Source of the DNA: Phoronis australis
Lineage: Eukaryota > Phoronida > Phoronidae
Reading direction: 5' to 3'
DNA: 56,809 nucleotides
NCBI GenBank assembly: GCA_002633005.1
Contig: NMRA01000856.1
Coordinates: 62,835-119,643 of the forward strand
Shown here: in pieces, positions 33,535 through 44,000 of the stretch
Numbering within the stretch: position 1 is the stretch's first letter
Layout of the letters: every line of letters starts with the position of its first letter
Made by a program: the position numbers and the translations under genes
The notes under the pieces: model-generated
Told to the model about the DNA's origin: nothing
Database searches by the model: none
What the model saw: only the letters and a program-made list of their open reading frames with translations

Positions 33535-36058
33535 GGACAGGAATTGAAACTCAATTGAGGTTCAATTGAGATTCAATTGAAATTCAATTGAAGTTTTTCC
33601 CATGTAAATGATTTGATTCCATTCATTAGCATATTCAGTAGCCATTCAATAGGAATTCAACAGCCATTCAATTCTCCAAGCAGTACACGATCATCCCATA
33701 TTCAATAACCATTCAATAGCCGTTCAATAGCCATTCAATAGCCGTTCAATGGCCATTCAGTTTTTCTAACTGTACAGAATAATTTGAATTTCAAGAATTT
33801 TCCGCAAAAAATAACTTTCAAAAAATAGGAAGTATTGTTGTTAACATCGTCAAAAGATGAGAGTAGTTCACAACTCTTCATTCAACAACCTCGCATGCAC
33901 GAATAAAATCAAATCATAGACAACTGAACATTTCGAAACCTTAAATCGAAACTTGCACAAGTATTACAATTATTATACAGCATCAAACAAAGAAATACAA
34001 AAACAGAGCCTTAGGCGTTTGAAAAGTAGCAGCCTTTGCAAACATTTTGAAGAATCTCTTTAATGCTGACTACTACAGATTGTTTTGATTTTTCAACATT
34101 TGTATGCTGAGCCTCGTACATGAAATAATCATATGACACTATGAACTTAGTTGAACACATCCATACGTTGAAGGGTAAATGAGTATTTTATATCCATTTA
34201 GCTAAATAAATGTAGGCGATAAGATAAAAAATAATAATTTCAGGCATACAAAGCTATAGCAGCAAAATATTAGTTGTCTGAAAAGCACGGTCCACATGTG
34301 ATACCAAATCTTTAAATGTCGGCATTGTACAACCTTTCATGGTCTCTGCAGAACTCTGGAGTCCGCACTTTTCAGAGCACTGAGACTTGATATAATCCAT
34401 TAATTTCAGGTATCTGTCCACAGCAGGAGTTTATGACCGGCACTGTGCTGGTGGGAGTGGGCATTAGATCCCAAGAATAGTCTTTTCACTTTATCATGCA
34501 TGTTTTCAAAGTCTTCTTCTATACTAAAAAGTTGAGAAATATCCAGTTAGAGGGTATCAAGTAAAGTAAGTAAATTTGAATTTTGAATTGGAGCTTGTCG
34601 CTCAGGAAATACACGAATGATTTCTTAGTTAATTAACCAGAGTCTTTGGAAAATTCAATACTTTTGACTCAGAGCATTAATAAGGGTGTTATCTGCTACA
34701 CTAATGAAAACTCCAGAAATAGGAAAACTACGTAACCATAAAACTTGTTTGAAGTCTATTCATTGAAGGAAAATAATGAGTACAAAGCATGGGTATCAGT
34801 GACAATTGCATTGTAACTTTTTCATAACATCATATTTAAACCTACATCTCTGAACACCATGTTTCATTGTAAATGCAATTTAAATTTTTACATTAGTTGG
34901 CTAGTGGGAATATCATCCAGCACCAACATACATTTATCAAAGGCTTCAAACTCATAACCTCTGCAGTACTGTGACGGTTTGAATGGCTTTCACGAAGTAG
35001 CTTATGTCACTCAATAGGACCTTAACTCATAAGCCAAAGTGAGTACTATTTCACTTCCCTATTTGTACTGTTTGTGATAGCCAAATATCTCTAGCATCTC
35101 ATTAACTCATAGCTGAAATTTGGTTTTTAGTCCTATGAGCAGAACAGTTTAACCAGCATGGTTATCAGAACATACTGCAGAGACACTTTGGATAGGACTG
35201 GCGGCGATGGCAAACCTCTAATTTCAATTCATCTCTTACTTTGTGCCTAACTCAATTATTAGCTTCAGTTCATGTAACCAAAAGAAAAATTTACTTCTCT
35301 CAATCAAACAGTTGCTCTGATGTGAGAATTTTAACACAGAATCATAAAAATGTGTTTCTAAGTTTCAAGTAATTAAAGTAAATAAAATATGTAGGCTTTG
35401 GTCTGTAACCCAAGTCATTTTGAAATCTGTGCTCTACAACTTAACTTCCATAACATTGATCAATTGAATCAGTTAAAAGAACTTCCGTTTTGTTTGCAAG
35501 ACTAAACATAAATGTCACTTAACAATCAAGCTGACAAAAATGCAACGTTGAAATCAAAAACTCCCCATTTAATCTATGCAGTTCTTCACTATCCATGCAC
35601 AGTTTATGCTGAAAGGGTTTGAAATTCCTAAAGGTCACTTTCCAGGAATGTAAGCATGACAACCAATTGGTAACTCATGTTTAAAATAAACATTGCTGGT
35701 AACTTGTTGATAAATCAACCATCCAGAAATTCCCTAAGTTTTGAAATTCAATAGCCATTCAATTCCACGACATCCTGAAATTTTCTAAGTCCTCAAGTTC
35801 AATAACTATTCAATTCTGAACTGCCAAAGTCTTGGAATTCAATAGCTATTCAATACAGAACAGCTAAAAATTTTGTAAGTGCAGAAATTCAATTGCCATT
35901 CAATAGCCGTTCAATAGCCATTCGATTGACAGCATAATCAGGTTCAAGGGCAGTGCCAATTGAATTTTCATTCAGTAGACATATTCAATAGAAATTCAAT
36001 TTTCTATTGAATTTCAATTGAATCTTAATTGAAACTAAACTTTTCCTTTTCGTATGGG
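33535..36058. repeat. Non-coding element bounded by ATTCAATTGAA arrays and TTCAATAGCC 11-mer arrays
   Basis: The left end (33548-33590) has tandem CAATTGA-type units, and the right end (35985-36035) has the inverted set, sharing ATTGAATTTCAATTGAATCT in reverse orientation. Just inside, TTCAATAGCC(A/G) 11-mers are repeated at about 33637-33775 and again at about 35740-35935 in the same orientation. The 2 kb between them is AT-rich and has no gene. It resembles a non-autonomous transposon with subterminal repeats, but the outer ends do not pair cleanly. Confidence 0.6.
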
Positions 36059-36444
36059 AGGTGTTCTTATTTGAGTAGCGAACAAGTTCAGCTGAGACTA
36101 TAGCGGCAAATGATCTAAATCAAAAGTTAACTTCTTGGATGATACTTGCAGGTTTATGCCCGCTTTAAATCGTTTCTCCACCCGCATAAAATGGCGCCAC
36201 AATTTTATTTAGCAAATGCTACGGACCACCTGATGATACCATGTTAGAATCACGCCAGTTTTACCAAAAATAACACTACCAACAAATTTCCTCCAAAGTT
36301 CGTGTACACTAATCGTCAACACTTTACCAGGCAAGCCATCTGTTTCTGTCGGTCCTCAAACAGTGGGACATTATTTAACAATTCATATCTCTCACATTTT
36401 GCTTAAGGCGATGCCAAAAAACCTAAGTACGTTACCACTAAAAT

Positions 36445-36654
36445 GTGCACTCCTCTGTCCTAGGTACATTTAGAAATGACTTACATTCCATAAACTTCGA
36501 CCATCTTTTAAACTGTGGTAACTATTGTGACCCAAACCATAATTATAATACCTTTATTAATGTCTTATCTTCATTACGAGATAAATACTTTCCAAATAAA
36601 ACTGTTAACTTCAAAAATATAAACACAAAACAAATGAAAAATACAGTTATATAA
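36445..36654 (+). pseudogene. LINE retrotransposon fragment (endonuclease-RT linker)
   Basis: About 70 residues containing FRNDLHSINFDHLLNCGNYC, then DPNHNYNTFINVLSSLRDKY and FPNKTVNFKN. The pattern of FxxDL, DPNxxYxxF and FPxKxVxxK is typical of the segment between endonuclease and reverse transcriptase in Jockey/CR1/Rex-like LINEs. It is truncated on both sides. Confidence 0.55.
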
Positions 36655-36857
36655 CATACTTTAGTCTTTATACCAGCTGTTCTTGAACACTGTCCCTTTA
36701 GCCTGAAGGAATGGTTTGACCTCTCTCCATTGTAGTGCACACTGTTATGAATCGCCACACACAAGCAGGGGGTAGAAACAGGTAGGCCTTATTCTTTTCT
36801 TCATGAATCTTCTTCTTGACCTTTTCTTCTTATTTCCGTCTACACGGGATGTCAATT

Positions 36858-36960
36858 TAGCTATCCCCCGTCCTCGCGGGAAGATTTCTATTTACTGCCC
36901 CCCGTCCTTGCTGGAAGATATACTGTCCCCCGTCCTCGCGGGAAGATTTCGATTTACTGT
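36858..36960. repeat. Short tandem repeat, 30-40 bp unit, three copies
   Basis: CCCCCGTCCTCGCGGGAAGA followed by TTTCTATTTACTG is repeated three times with changes (one copy has CCTTGCTGGAAGATATACTG). Confidence 0.85.
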
Positions 36961-37885
36961 AATGTTTTGCGTTGGACAGACAAAATCAAAGTCCGAGTTT
37001 GACGGGACGATTGTATTTACAAATTTCACTTGGAACCTCAGTGAAAACTTTGAATCATTGTGAGAACCGTGAGAGAACCGTAAATCTACGAAAATACACA
37101 AAATACTCTAAATACAAGACAATGTTATATAAATTCGAATCTAAATTAAACTGTTTACAATAGTCACTCTAAGAAATTAGTTAAAATTACTCAAATCTAA
37201 CTAAATCGGTATATTTTTTACCAAACTAACATTTATACTAAAACATATATCCTAGAATATTTCATAGCTCATAAACTCAAATGAGACTTACAGAAATTGC
37301 TCCTTTTGATCTTATCCACGCATGAACATCCAATTCTTGTTTTGTGTATCAGTATGATCCTTGTCAGTGACTGAATACACTCCTTCAAACTCTACAGACT
37401 CAGTGATCTGCCTAAAATACTTGATTCTCTAAAGTTATTGAGCTTCCTCGTCTCCTAACTTTTTCTTTTGAGAATGACGCTTATTTTTGCTCCAAATGAG
37501 AAATATTCATACTCTAAGATGGGACTAAACATCACATGGACACTGGTCAAGGCGTAGGTACATCGGTGTGGGTGTTTCTTAGAATCAGCCCACCTAAAGT
37601 TGACCACTCCAAAACATGTTTTGATGATCATATCCTGTTTGTCAGAACTACATTGAGAAATTAGCAGAACTAAAGCTTTTCTGAAGAATTTGTGCATTAC
37701 TCAAGTTTACCACAACAAGTTGTTTACAATAACAAGTCCTGTACTTGTGACTTTCAAAATAATTAACTGATATTAATTGACACATTTGTTCATAAATTTA
37801 ATTATCGATTTATAATAAATCGTTACATAATTTTAACATTTTTCATCGAAAATGTTACTGTAATGTTCCGTTCCACAAAAACACC
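36961..37885. other. Intergenic, no confident gene
   Basis: The minus-strand open frame at 37455-37697 contains SPILEYEYFSFG, weakly reminiscent of the LxxPxLEYxxxxW end of LINE reverse transcriptases. That is too little to call. Confidence 0.35.
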
Positions 37886-38379
37886 ATACCGTCAGAGGTC
37901 CTAAAGTCGTGATCGCCCTAAAGTCGTGAACGATCTTATTTCCATTTCTGCACGGTCCCGCGACATCTAGCGTTGACGTTTCCAGCGTTCGTCTGCTTAC
38001 CAGCGCCAAACGAATACCCGGACGTGTTGATATTCACAATATGATAATAAAGAGTGATTGGGTGGCTTCTTTTTTCACAATGTATCTTAAAACAGCATAT
38101 TTCACTAATCCACTTTTTTGTGCATTTTCAGAATACCGTCAGATGTCCTAAAGTCGTGAGTGCTCTAAAGTCGTGAACGATCTTATTTCCTCTTATGCGC
38201 GGACCTGCGACATCTCGCGTTGAAGTTTCCAGCGTTCGTCTGCATACGAACGTCAAACGAATACCCGGACGTGTTCTTATTCACAATATGATAACAAACA
38301 GTGAGTGAGTGGCTTCTTTTTTCAAATGTATCTTAAAAACAGCATATTTCACTAATTCACTTTTTTGTGCATTTTTTGG
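37886..38379. repeat. Direct repeat, 247-bp period, two copies
   Basis: Copy one starts ATACCGTCAGAGGTCCTAAA at 37886, copy two ATACCGTCAGATGTCCTAAA at 38133. Both continue through GTCGTGAACGATCTTATTTC, CCAGCGTTCGTCTGC, CGAATACCCGGACGTGTT and CACTTTTTTGTGCATTTT. The second copy runs into the left arm of the large inverted repeat. Inverted CACGACTTTAGG motifs at about 38715 and 38920 may be the opposite terminus of the element. Confidence 0.85.
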
Positions 38380-39509
38380 GATATATTTTCGAAAATATTT
38401 ATCGTTCAGATTAACGCAAACACGCGGTCCAGGGGTAGCTTGAACAATGTATCAAAATGTCCCAGGTTTGATCAAGTTTTGTAAGGCCAAAGCAATAAAA
38501 TACAGAGCGATAATTGATGCTGGGTTCTTAGCGTTTTACGTGAACAAACCTCATTGAAAACGTCTGGGGCAAAACATATAACAATTTATTTCAATTGAAA
38601 CTGAATTAATAAACAATGCAATGCATTTTTAATGTCATCTAGAGTAAGTGTAAGCTCTGTAGTTGACTTGTGTGGTCATACTTGGTGCATTTCCGTCTAA
38701 CGTACGAAACGTTCACGACTTTAGGGCCTCATTCAAAATGGCCGGCGATATCAGCGACCGTTTTAAAACTCTGCTAACGGATACAAACAAGGATTAAGAT
38801 TGTCAAAACACGTATATTAGTGAAGGCTGATATATGCCCATGACATCACATGGAGCAGTTGCTAACAGACATTGAGTAGTATGACAATCAGCTGCTTATT
38901 GTGCTTATATTCACGACTTTAGGTCACCGGTGTGTATATTTTCGAAACTAAACATCGTTCAGATTTACTCAAACACGCGCTCCAGGGGTAGCTTGAACAA
39001 TGTATCAAAATGTCCCAGGGTCGATCAAGTTTTGTGAGGCCAAAACAATACAGTTACTCTAGACGACATAAAAATGCATTGCATTGTTTATTAATTCAGT
39101 TTCAATTGAAATAAATTGTTATATGTTTTGCCCCAGACGTTTTCAATGAGGTTGTTCACGTAAAACGCTAAGAACCCAGCATCAATTATCGCTCTGTATT
39201 TTATTGCTTTGGCCTTACAAAACTTGATCAACCCTGGGACATTTTGATACATTGTTCAAGCTACCCCTGGACCGCGTGTTTGCGTTAATCTGAACGATAA
39301 ATATTTTCGAAAATATATCCCAAAAAATGCACAAAAAAGTGAATTAGTGAAATATGCTGTTTTTAAGATACATTTGAAAAAAGAAGCCACTCACTCACTG
39401 TTTGTTATCATATTGTGAATAAGAACACGTCCGGGTATTCGTTTGACGTTCGTAAGCAGACGAACGCTGGAAACTTCAACGCGAGATGTCGCAGGTCCGC
39501 GCATAAGAG
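38190..39509. repeat. Large near-perfect inverted repeat (foldback), 456-458-bp arms, 406-bp loop
   Basis: The left arm 38190-38647 and right arm 39054-39509 are reverse complements with only scattered differences. Outer ends: CTCTTATGCGCGGACCTGCG on the left and its complement ending at 39509. Inner ends meet at CATCTAGAGTAA and TTACTCTAGACG. The loop carries, at about 38934-39053, a diverged direct copy of part of the left arm (TCCAGGGGTAGCTTGAACAA). No protein is encoded, and the open frames on the right arm are incidental. Confidence 0.92.
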
Positions 39510-40201
39510 CTGGCTACAGAACTTTACTACTTTCGTCAACGTCTCAGCTGCAACAGCGGTACGAATGACTTCTTCCGACCAATCTGTCACCCTAAATAAC
39601 TACACGATCTATAAAAAGTGACGGAATGCAAACCTAATTTTTATATTTTTGGAACTAGTTCACTCCAATTGAAACGAATGCTACATCAAATTTGAATAAT
39701 GACTTTCGGCGATAAAACATCCACCATTGTCAAGCTTTATTCAGAGAATGGATGCCAGGATGGCTACAGGTACATTGTACAGAGAATGGATGACAGGATG
39801 GCTACAGGTGCAATGCACAGAGAAGTCCAAAACGCACGAAAATACCAAAGCAGGATTGGCTGGCAATCGGCGAATCACAGCTCAGCAACAGTGTCAACGA
39901 CTCATGGGAAACCTGTGCACTGAGTGAAGACCTTTCTGTAGAACGAATTAGAATGGCTTCACGCAGTTTCAAGCGATAGCGATTAGTATCGCTGTCAGTG
40001 ATCGTAAAACTGTTTTCCCAGCGGCCTGTCTACAAGCAATGAATTCTTATGACTGACTAATTTAAGAGACGTGACGTCATACTCTCCGAACATTTTAATT
40101 CACCTGATTTTCTATTCCAGCGACACTACACTTCGCCAATATCATGGCATGTCTACCTGCAGAAAATGCAGCAACTTCACGAGTTGTACTTTCCACACGT
40201 A
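39510..40201. other. Intergenic; short tandem duplication
   Basis: At about 39735-39825 a unit with CAGAGAATGGATG and CAGGATGGCTACAGGT is repeated two to three times. Otherwise nothing was recognised; this is downstream of the FKRP-like gene. Confidence 0.45.
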
Positions 40202-40897
40202 CTACGGATTAACCATATACATAGAGAACTGCAAGTTGCCGTCCGGTATAAACTGGTCTAGGCATGCGTGATGGCCTGGTTCCGGGCATTTTGGGAATGA
40301 TTGTTGTGGAAATGTGTAAGAACCTCCTTGTTTTGGATGAGGCACGTGTCTATAAACCTCTGACCGATACAAATTCCTAATATTAAGACTCGGACTGGGT
40401 GGTGCCTGTATCCATGTTTTCCCAAACAACACACGAGTAGTGTTGTATCCTGTACGTTTCATATAGTTAAGGGACGAAAGCATGGGCTTAGGAGTGAAGT
40501 CTGTGTCCCAGTTGTTTGACTTCATTTGTCTTTCATTTCCATTGTGAGTCGTCGGAAGGAGCACACACCCCAAAGGTCGTAAATATGGATTCCATTTGTC
40601 CGTGTCCGATTGATTTCCTTTGTAATAGTGAGCATCAGTGTCAATATCCCACGGCATCACCCAATTCAACTTCAGTGTTCCAAGAAGGCTGCCACAGACA
40701 ATCTCTATTGCAACATTTCGTTCATTCGCAAGTTGTGCAGCTTTCTCTAGGCATTGTGACATCGTTTTTAGACAACAGGGAGCTTCTGCCATTCCTTTTC
40801 GGCTCAAAGGACACTTGATGGACAGCTCCTTGCATTCAAATTCAACGATTCCTGAAAAACCGGAAATCTTTGTGATGCCATAACTTAGAGCTAAAGG
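40202..40897 (-). CDS. C-terminal LicD-like half of FKRP-like protein
   Basis: The open frame begins directly after an in-frame TGA (40900-40898) and has no own start in a good position. Its first residues, ITKISGFSGIVEFECKELSI and KCP, are the expected continuation of the N-terminal half. The nucleotidyltransferase-like signature GSLLG followed by WDIDTD is intact, as is a C-terminal WIQAPPSPSLNIRNLY segment. The codons look conserved, which argues against long decay. Confidence 0.82.
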   Translation of the reverse strand, partial: PLALSYGITKISGFSGIVEFECKELSIKCPLSRKGMAEAPCCLKTMSQCLEKAAQLANERNVAIEIVCGSLLGTLKLNWVMPWDIDTDAHYYKGNQSDTDKWNPYLRPLGCVLLPTTHNGNERQMKSNNWDTDFTPKPMLSSLNYMKRTGYNTTRVLFGKTWIQAPPSPSLNIRNLYRSEVYRHVPHPKQGGSYTFPQQSFPKCPEPGHHACLDQFIPDGNLQFSMYMVNP

Positions 40898-41953
40898 TCA
40901 ACATGAAACATGGTGTCCGGACACACCATTCCTACAACACCCTCCTTTTTAATCTTAAAGAACATTCTGTGGAACAAAAAGTCGTCGTCTTCCTTCAGAT
41001 CTCTCAAAAGATCTTTCAAAAAATCAGTCCGTCCTAAAAACGAGCCCGCCATATATTCACAATACATGCACGAATCCTTAGAGATATGATAACCATGAAT
41101 ATATCTTAGTTCGTAAAGTTTCATGTAGACCTGATAGCAGTTGTTCCACCAGTGTCCATTAAATCCTACACTCGACCCACCCACTATGGGGACGTCGTGA
41201 CGGAAAGCTACGTCTACAAGTCTTTCAATCCTTGTGTAATTTGTGAACCTAAACACATCCTTTAACACAACGGCATACTTTGTATTAACTTGCGATACCA
41301 ATTTTTTCCACATTATTGCACTGTTGTTGAATTCTCCTCTTACAACATGTATATTTGGATCTTTTTTGTTCAGCGCATATTTGGTAGTGACCAACAGTTT
41401 TAGCTTGGGGTAATATTTTCGGATTTGATTGATTAAGTCCTCCACATTTTGGTTTGAATAGTGAACTCCGTTCAATAACAAGGTTACAACATCTTCCAAA
41501 GGATGAGCATTTAAACACTTGTCAAATTCCCAGCCCTCTTCATCCAGGAATAATGGGAAGCCATCTCGCCCACCGAGAGAACGATCAGACGTTGTGCGAC
41601 CATTGTACACTTCAGGACAGACATCTAAAATGCCAGTTTGATTCTGCATTTTTTCGACCACCTTTTCTATCTCAGAGTTCACCAAACCTTGTATTTTCAA
41701 AAGTATTTCATGGAGTCTCTCCCTGGTTTCCGTAATGTCGTTGGCAGTTCTGTGAGCCTTAGCTACCATTGCTGCAATTTCAATGAGATCTGACACCTGA
41801 ACACGCGTTCCCATTTCCCCACTTGTATCCACTATCTTAAAGTACCTGTTCAAAACCAAAACCATTAATAAGGTAGCTGTTATAACTATAGTGGGTCTAA
41901 CCCTTCGTGGCAGTGTGAACCTCGTTTTCCACATTTTCTCTCAGTGGTCCTAT
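40202..41953 (-). CDS. FKRP-like: FKRP-like Golgi ribitol-phosphate transferase family protein, two halves in different frames
   Basis: Read on the minus strand, an acceptor TTTTTTACTTTTCAG ends at 41954 and ATG lies at 41934-41932, so a 5' UTR intron is likely and coding is in one exon. Residues 14-32 form a signal-anchor helix (type II, Golgi). A stem follows, then a glycosyltransferase-like domain ending CPDTMFHVDL at TAG 40893-40891. The LicD-type domain continues in another frame, open from 40897 to the stop at 40204-40202, with VCGSLLG and PWDIDTD (DIDTD at 40648-40634). FKRP, which adds ribitol-phosphate to dystroglycan glycans, has this architecture and a total near 500 residues; here it would be about 575. 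The two halves fit only with a one-base change of frame near 40891-40897. This could be a real null allele, a pseudogene or a sequence error. Substrate is inferred from family only. Confidence 0.8.
40891..41934 (-). CDS. N-terminal half of FKRP-like protein (signal anchor, stem, GT-like domain)
   Basis: 347 residues from the ATG. The anchor is near PTIVITATLLMVLVLNRYF, followed by a helical stem rich in Glu/Arg. The catalytic-like region contains EDVVTLLLNGVHYSNQ, NTKYAVVLKDVFRF and IVGGSSVGFNGHWW. Cysteines are present at the CMYCEY segment. The frame ends right where the LicD-like half should follow. Confidence 0.85.
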   Translation of the reverse strand: MWKTRFTLPRRVRPTIVITATLLMVLVLNRYFKIVDTSGEMGTRVQVSDLIEIAAMVAKAHRTANDITETRERLHEILLKIQGLVNSEIEKVVEKMQNQTGILDVCPEVYNGRTTSDRSLGGRDGFPLFLDEEGWEFDKCLNAHPLEDVVTLLLNGVHYSNQNVEDLINQIRKYYPKLKLLVTTKYALNKKDPNIHVVRGEFNNSAIMWKKLVSQVNTKYAVVLKDVFRFTNYTRIERLVDVAFRHDVPIVGGSSVGFNGHWWNNCYQVYMKLYELRYIHGYHISKDSCMYCEYMAGSFLGRTDFLKDLLRDLKEDDDFLFHRMFFKIKKEGVVGMVCPDTMFHVDL

Positions 41954-42970
41954 CTGAAAAGTAAAAAATAGTACTGCCAATCAAACTCAGAACAAAAAAT
42001 AAAATGATGGCATTAATGCAAAGCAAAGTCTCATAGTTGGTCTTGATAGCAGATCAGTTGCAATGCATTGTGGGATACTATGCAGTGATTGTCCACATTG
42101 CCTTTTCACTGTAATTCCACACTAAAATTGCTTTTACTTTTCACAGAAAACGATTTAACGCTGAAATGAAAATGTTTCTGAATGTATTTTTTGCTTGATA
42201 AAGATTTCATTTGAGATTTTTATGTTATTTGGAATCATTTTGTGTCATTTTGTTAATATTTGTAAAAAATTTGAAGAAATTAAATGAAAAGAAAATTAAT
42301 ATAAAACATTGAAGAGGCTTTAAAACTAAATTAAAATTGAATTGCACATGAAAAAAATCATTCTGAACTAATTCAAATAACATAAACAGAAATGAAATAT
42401 AAACAATGTGTAAAATTTCCATGGAAACGATGGGCCACCACACAGCTACACAACCAACTCGCTTGCAACTGCTTACTATAAAACCTGCCCAATTGAAACA
42501 ACTCGGGTATTTTTGCCGTGAGCCCCACATCATGCCTCGGAATGTTTCATATCTGTGCAACTACAAACTCCCATTATAACAAACATTTTTGGTCAGACGG
42601 CTAAATTCATGATTTTAGCCTATTAAATCCCAGATGTGGTTTTCGGCGGTCATTCTCAATTGTTGGTCTGCCTCTTGACTGCACGGTACTATTAACTGTG
42701 TAAGCGTAAGGGTATCCCGGCACATGCGGTGGCATTCTCCATTTTGAGAGCCTCATGCCTTGCTGCAATGATACAAGGATCACTATCGCCTTCATGGATG
42801 CTCTAGTTTGTTTGGGCTTTACTTAATCGTACTTTCCCATAGGCCATTCCAATTCCAAGAAGCAAGACAATCTATTGGTCAGTTTTGTATGTCTTAGATT
42901 AGACTCTAGTTCATCAACATGGCAACATACAATGAAATAAGCTTTATAGACATCCTACGGATGGTGCAGG

Positions 42971-43159
42971 ATGAGGGTACGCAATTGGGCACATACTCAG
43001 TCAGCAGCCCAGTGGGCATCGCTTAACTTCTGCAGAGAAACTAAGAACTTTCCCAATGTACGTGATCAAACCAAAAGGTTGAAAAAACGCCTGAATCCTT
43101 ACAAATTGGGCATAAGGCATGTCATTCAAATTTTGATGGGCCACGGTAACCTAGCCTGA
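42971..43159 (+). CDS. Short hypothetical ORF (62 residues), copy A
   Basis: It starts MRVRNWAHTQSAAQW and is Lys/Arg-rich in the middle (KRLKKRLNPYK). The identical protein is encoded at 45029-45217 in copy B. An overlapping 35-residue frame from ATG 42919 is also open. No family was recognised; conservation between the copies is explained by the duplication and does not prove coding. Confidence 0.2.
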   Translation: MRVRNWAHTQSAAQWASLNFCRETKNFPNVRDQTKRLKKRLNPYKLGIRHVIQILMGHGNLA

Positions 43160-43236
43160 TACAGACACGAGACTGGCCATATGGGGAGCACGACGATGTG
43201 TCCTTAGTGTGGAGCTCAGTGACTGTGATAGCCTTA

Positions 43237-43743
43237 AAGGCGAAGGCAACCTTTTTCCATGTCATTTTGAGCTAAAATAAGGTTGGTTGGTTATCCTAGA
43301 CATATTTTCCACTTAATAACAGCTTTTCGTAATTTTATAGATTACTCGTCCGCTACTCCGGAAGTGACGTTTTAGGAGGCAAGCGTTTCCCGCCACTTGA
43401 ATTTGCGTTGACTTTTTTTTGCGAATCTGTTCTATTCTACTTTTGTTTTGTGCTGTTTTTCAACAATTGTCGCCACCACTTTCCATCGGCGAGTATTCTG
43501 CGGCAAGATAGGTTAGTAGAGAACTCAACTACGTTGGATTTAGGGAATTGTTTAGTGTGTTGTAAGCTGAAAATGGCTGGAGTCGGTGACCCGTATCACA
43601 GTGACAGTAGTGTGAGTGACGGAGACCTTTTTCACAGCAGTGGTGACGAGGAATTTTTTCACGGACATTCAGTGGGTGGGTACATGTTTGAGCCCGAGTA
43701 TAACGAGGCAGAGTACGCACAGGCACAGGCAGCTGTTGAGAGA
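43237..43743. mobile_element. TTAA transposon, left end (in duplication copy A)
   Basis: TTAA then AGGCGAAGGCAACC begins at about 43235, with the same long terminal repeat as the element at 32.4 kb. The internal ORF begins MAGVGDPYHSDSSVSDGD (ATG 43573) with GGYMFEPEYNEAEYAQAQ. It is cut by the N at 43744. Confidence 0.8.
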
Positions 43744-43744
43744 N

Positions 43745-44000
43745 TCACCAAACCTTGTATTTTCAAAAGTATTTCATGGAGTCTCTCCCTGGTTTCCGTA
43801 ATGTCGTTGGCAGTTCTGTGAGCCTTAGCTACCATTGCTGCAATTTCAATGAGATCTGACACCCGAACACGCGTTCCCATTTCCCCACTTGTATCCACTA
43901 TCTTAAAGTACCTGTTCAAAACCAAAACCATTAATAAGGTAGCTGTTATAACTATAGTGAGTCTAACCCTTCGTGGCAGTGTGAACCTCGTTTTCCACAT
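43745..44000 (-). pseudogene. Second 5' fragment of the FKRP-like gene
   Basis: It encodes the first 85 residues (MWKTRFTLPRRVR, then the anchor and stem) with about two amino-acid differences from the complete copy, then is cut by the N. With the splice acceptor also kept upstream, it is either an allele misplaced by assembly or a truncated duplicate. Confidence 0.85.

Larger units (their letters stand above)
41679..43743. repeat. Direct duplication, copy A (2.07 kb)
   Basis: It covers the first 85 residues of the FKRP-like gene, its upstream region and the left end of a TTAA transposon. It matches 43745-45777 nearly base for base, with scattered substitutions and a few indels (32 bp net). 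It ends at an N at 43744. Confidence 0.93.

Noticed and set aside
37455-37697. Possible LINE reverse transcriptase C-terminus on the minus strand
   Set aside because: Only the short SPILEY phrase fits; the neighbouring residues do not match, so it was not annotated as a gene.
39415-39621. Open frame in the right arm of the large inverted repeat
   Set aside because: The same sequence in the left arm is not open in the corresponding frame, and no domain is visible.
42607-42795. 62-residue minus-strand ORF present in both copies of the duplication (MKAIVIL…)
   Set aside because: The two copies differ at several non-synonymous positions over a short length, and the presence of both is due to the duplication. 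No family was recognised.
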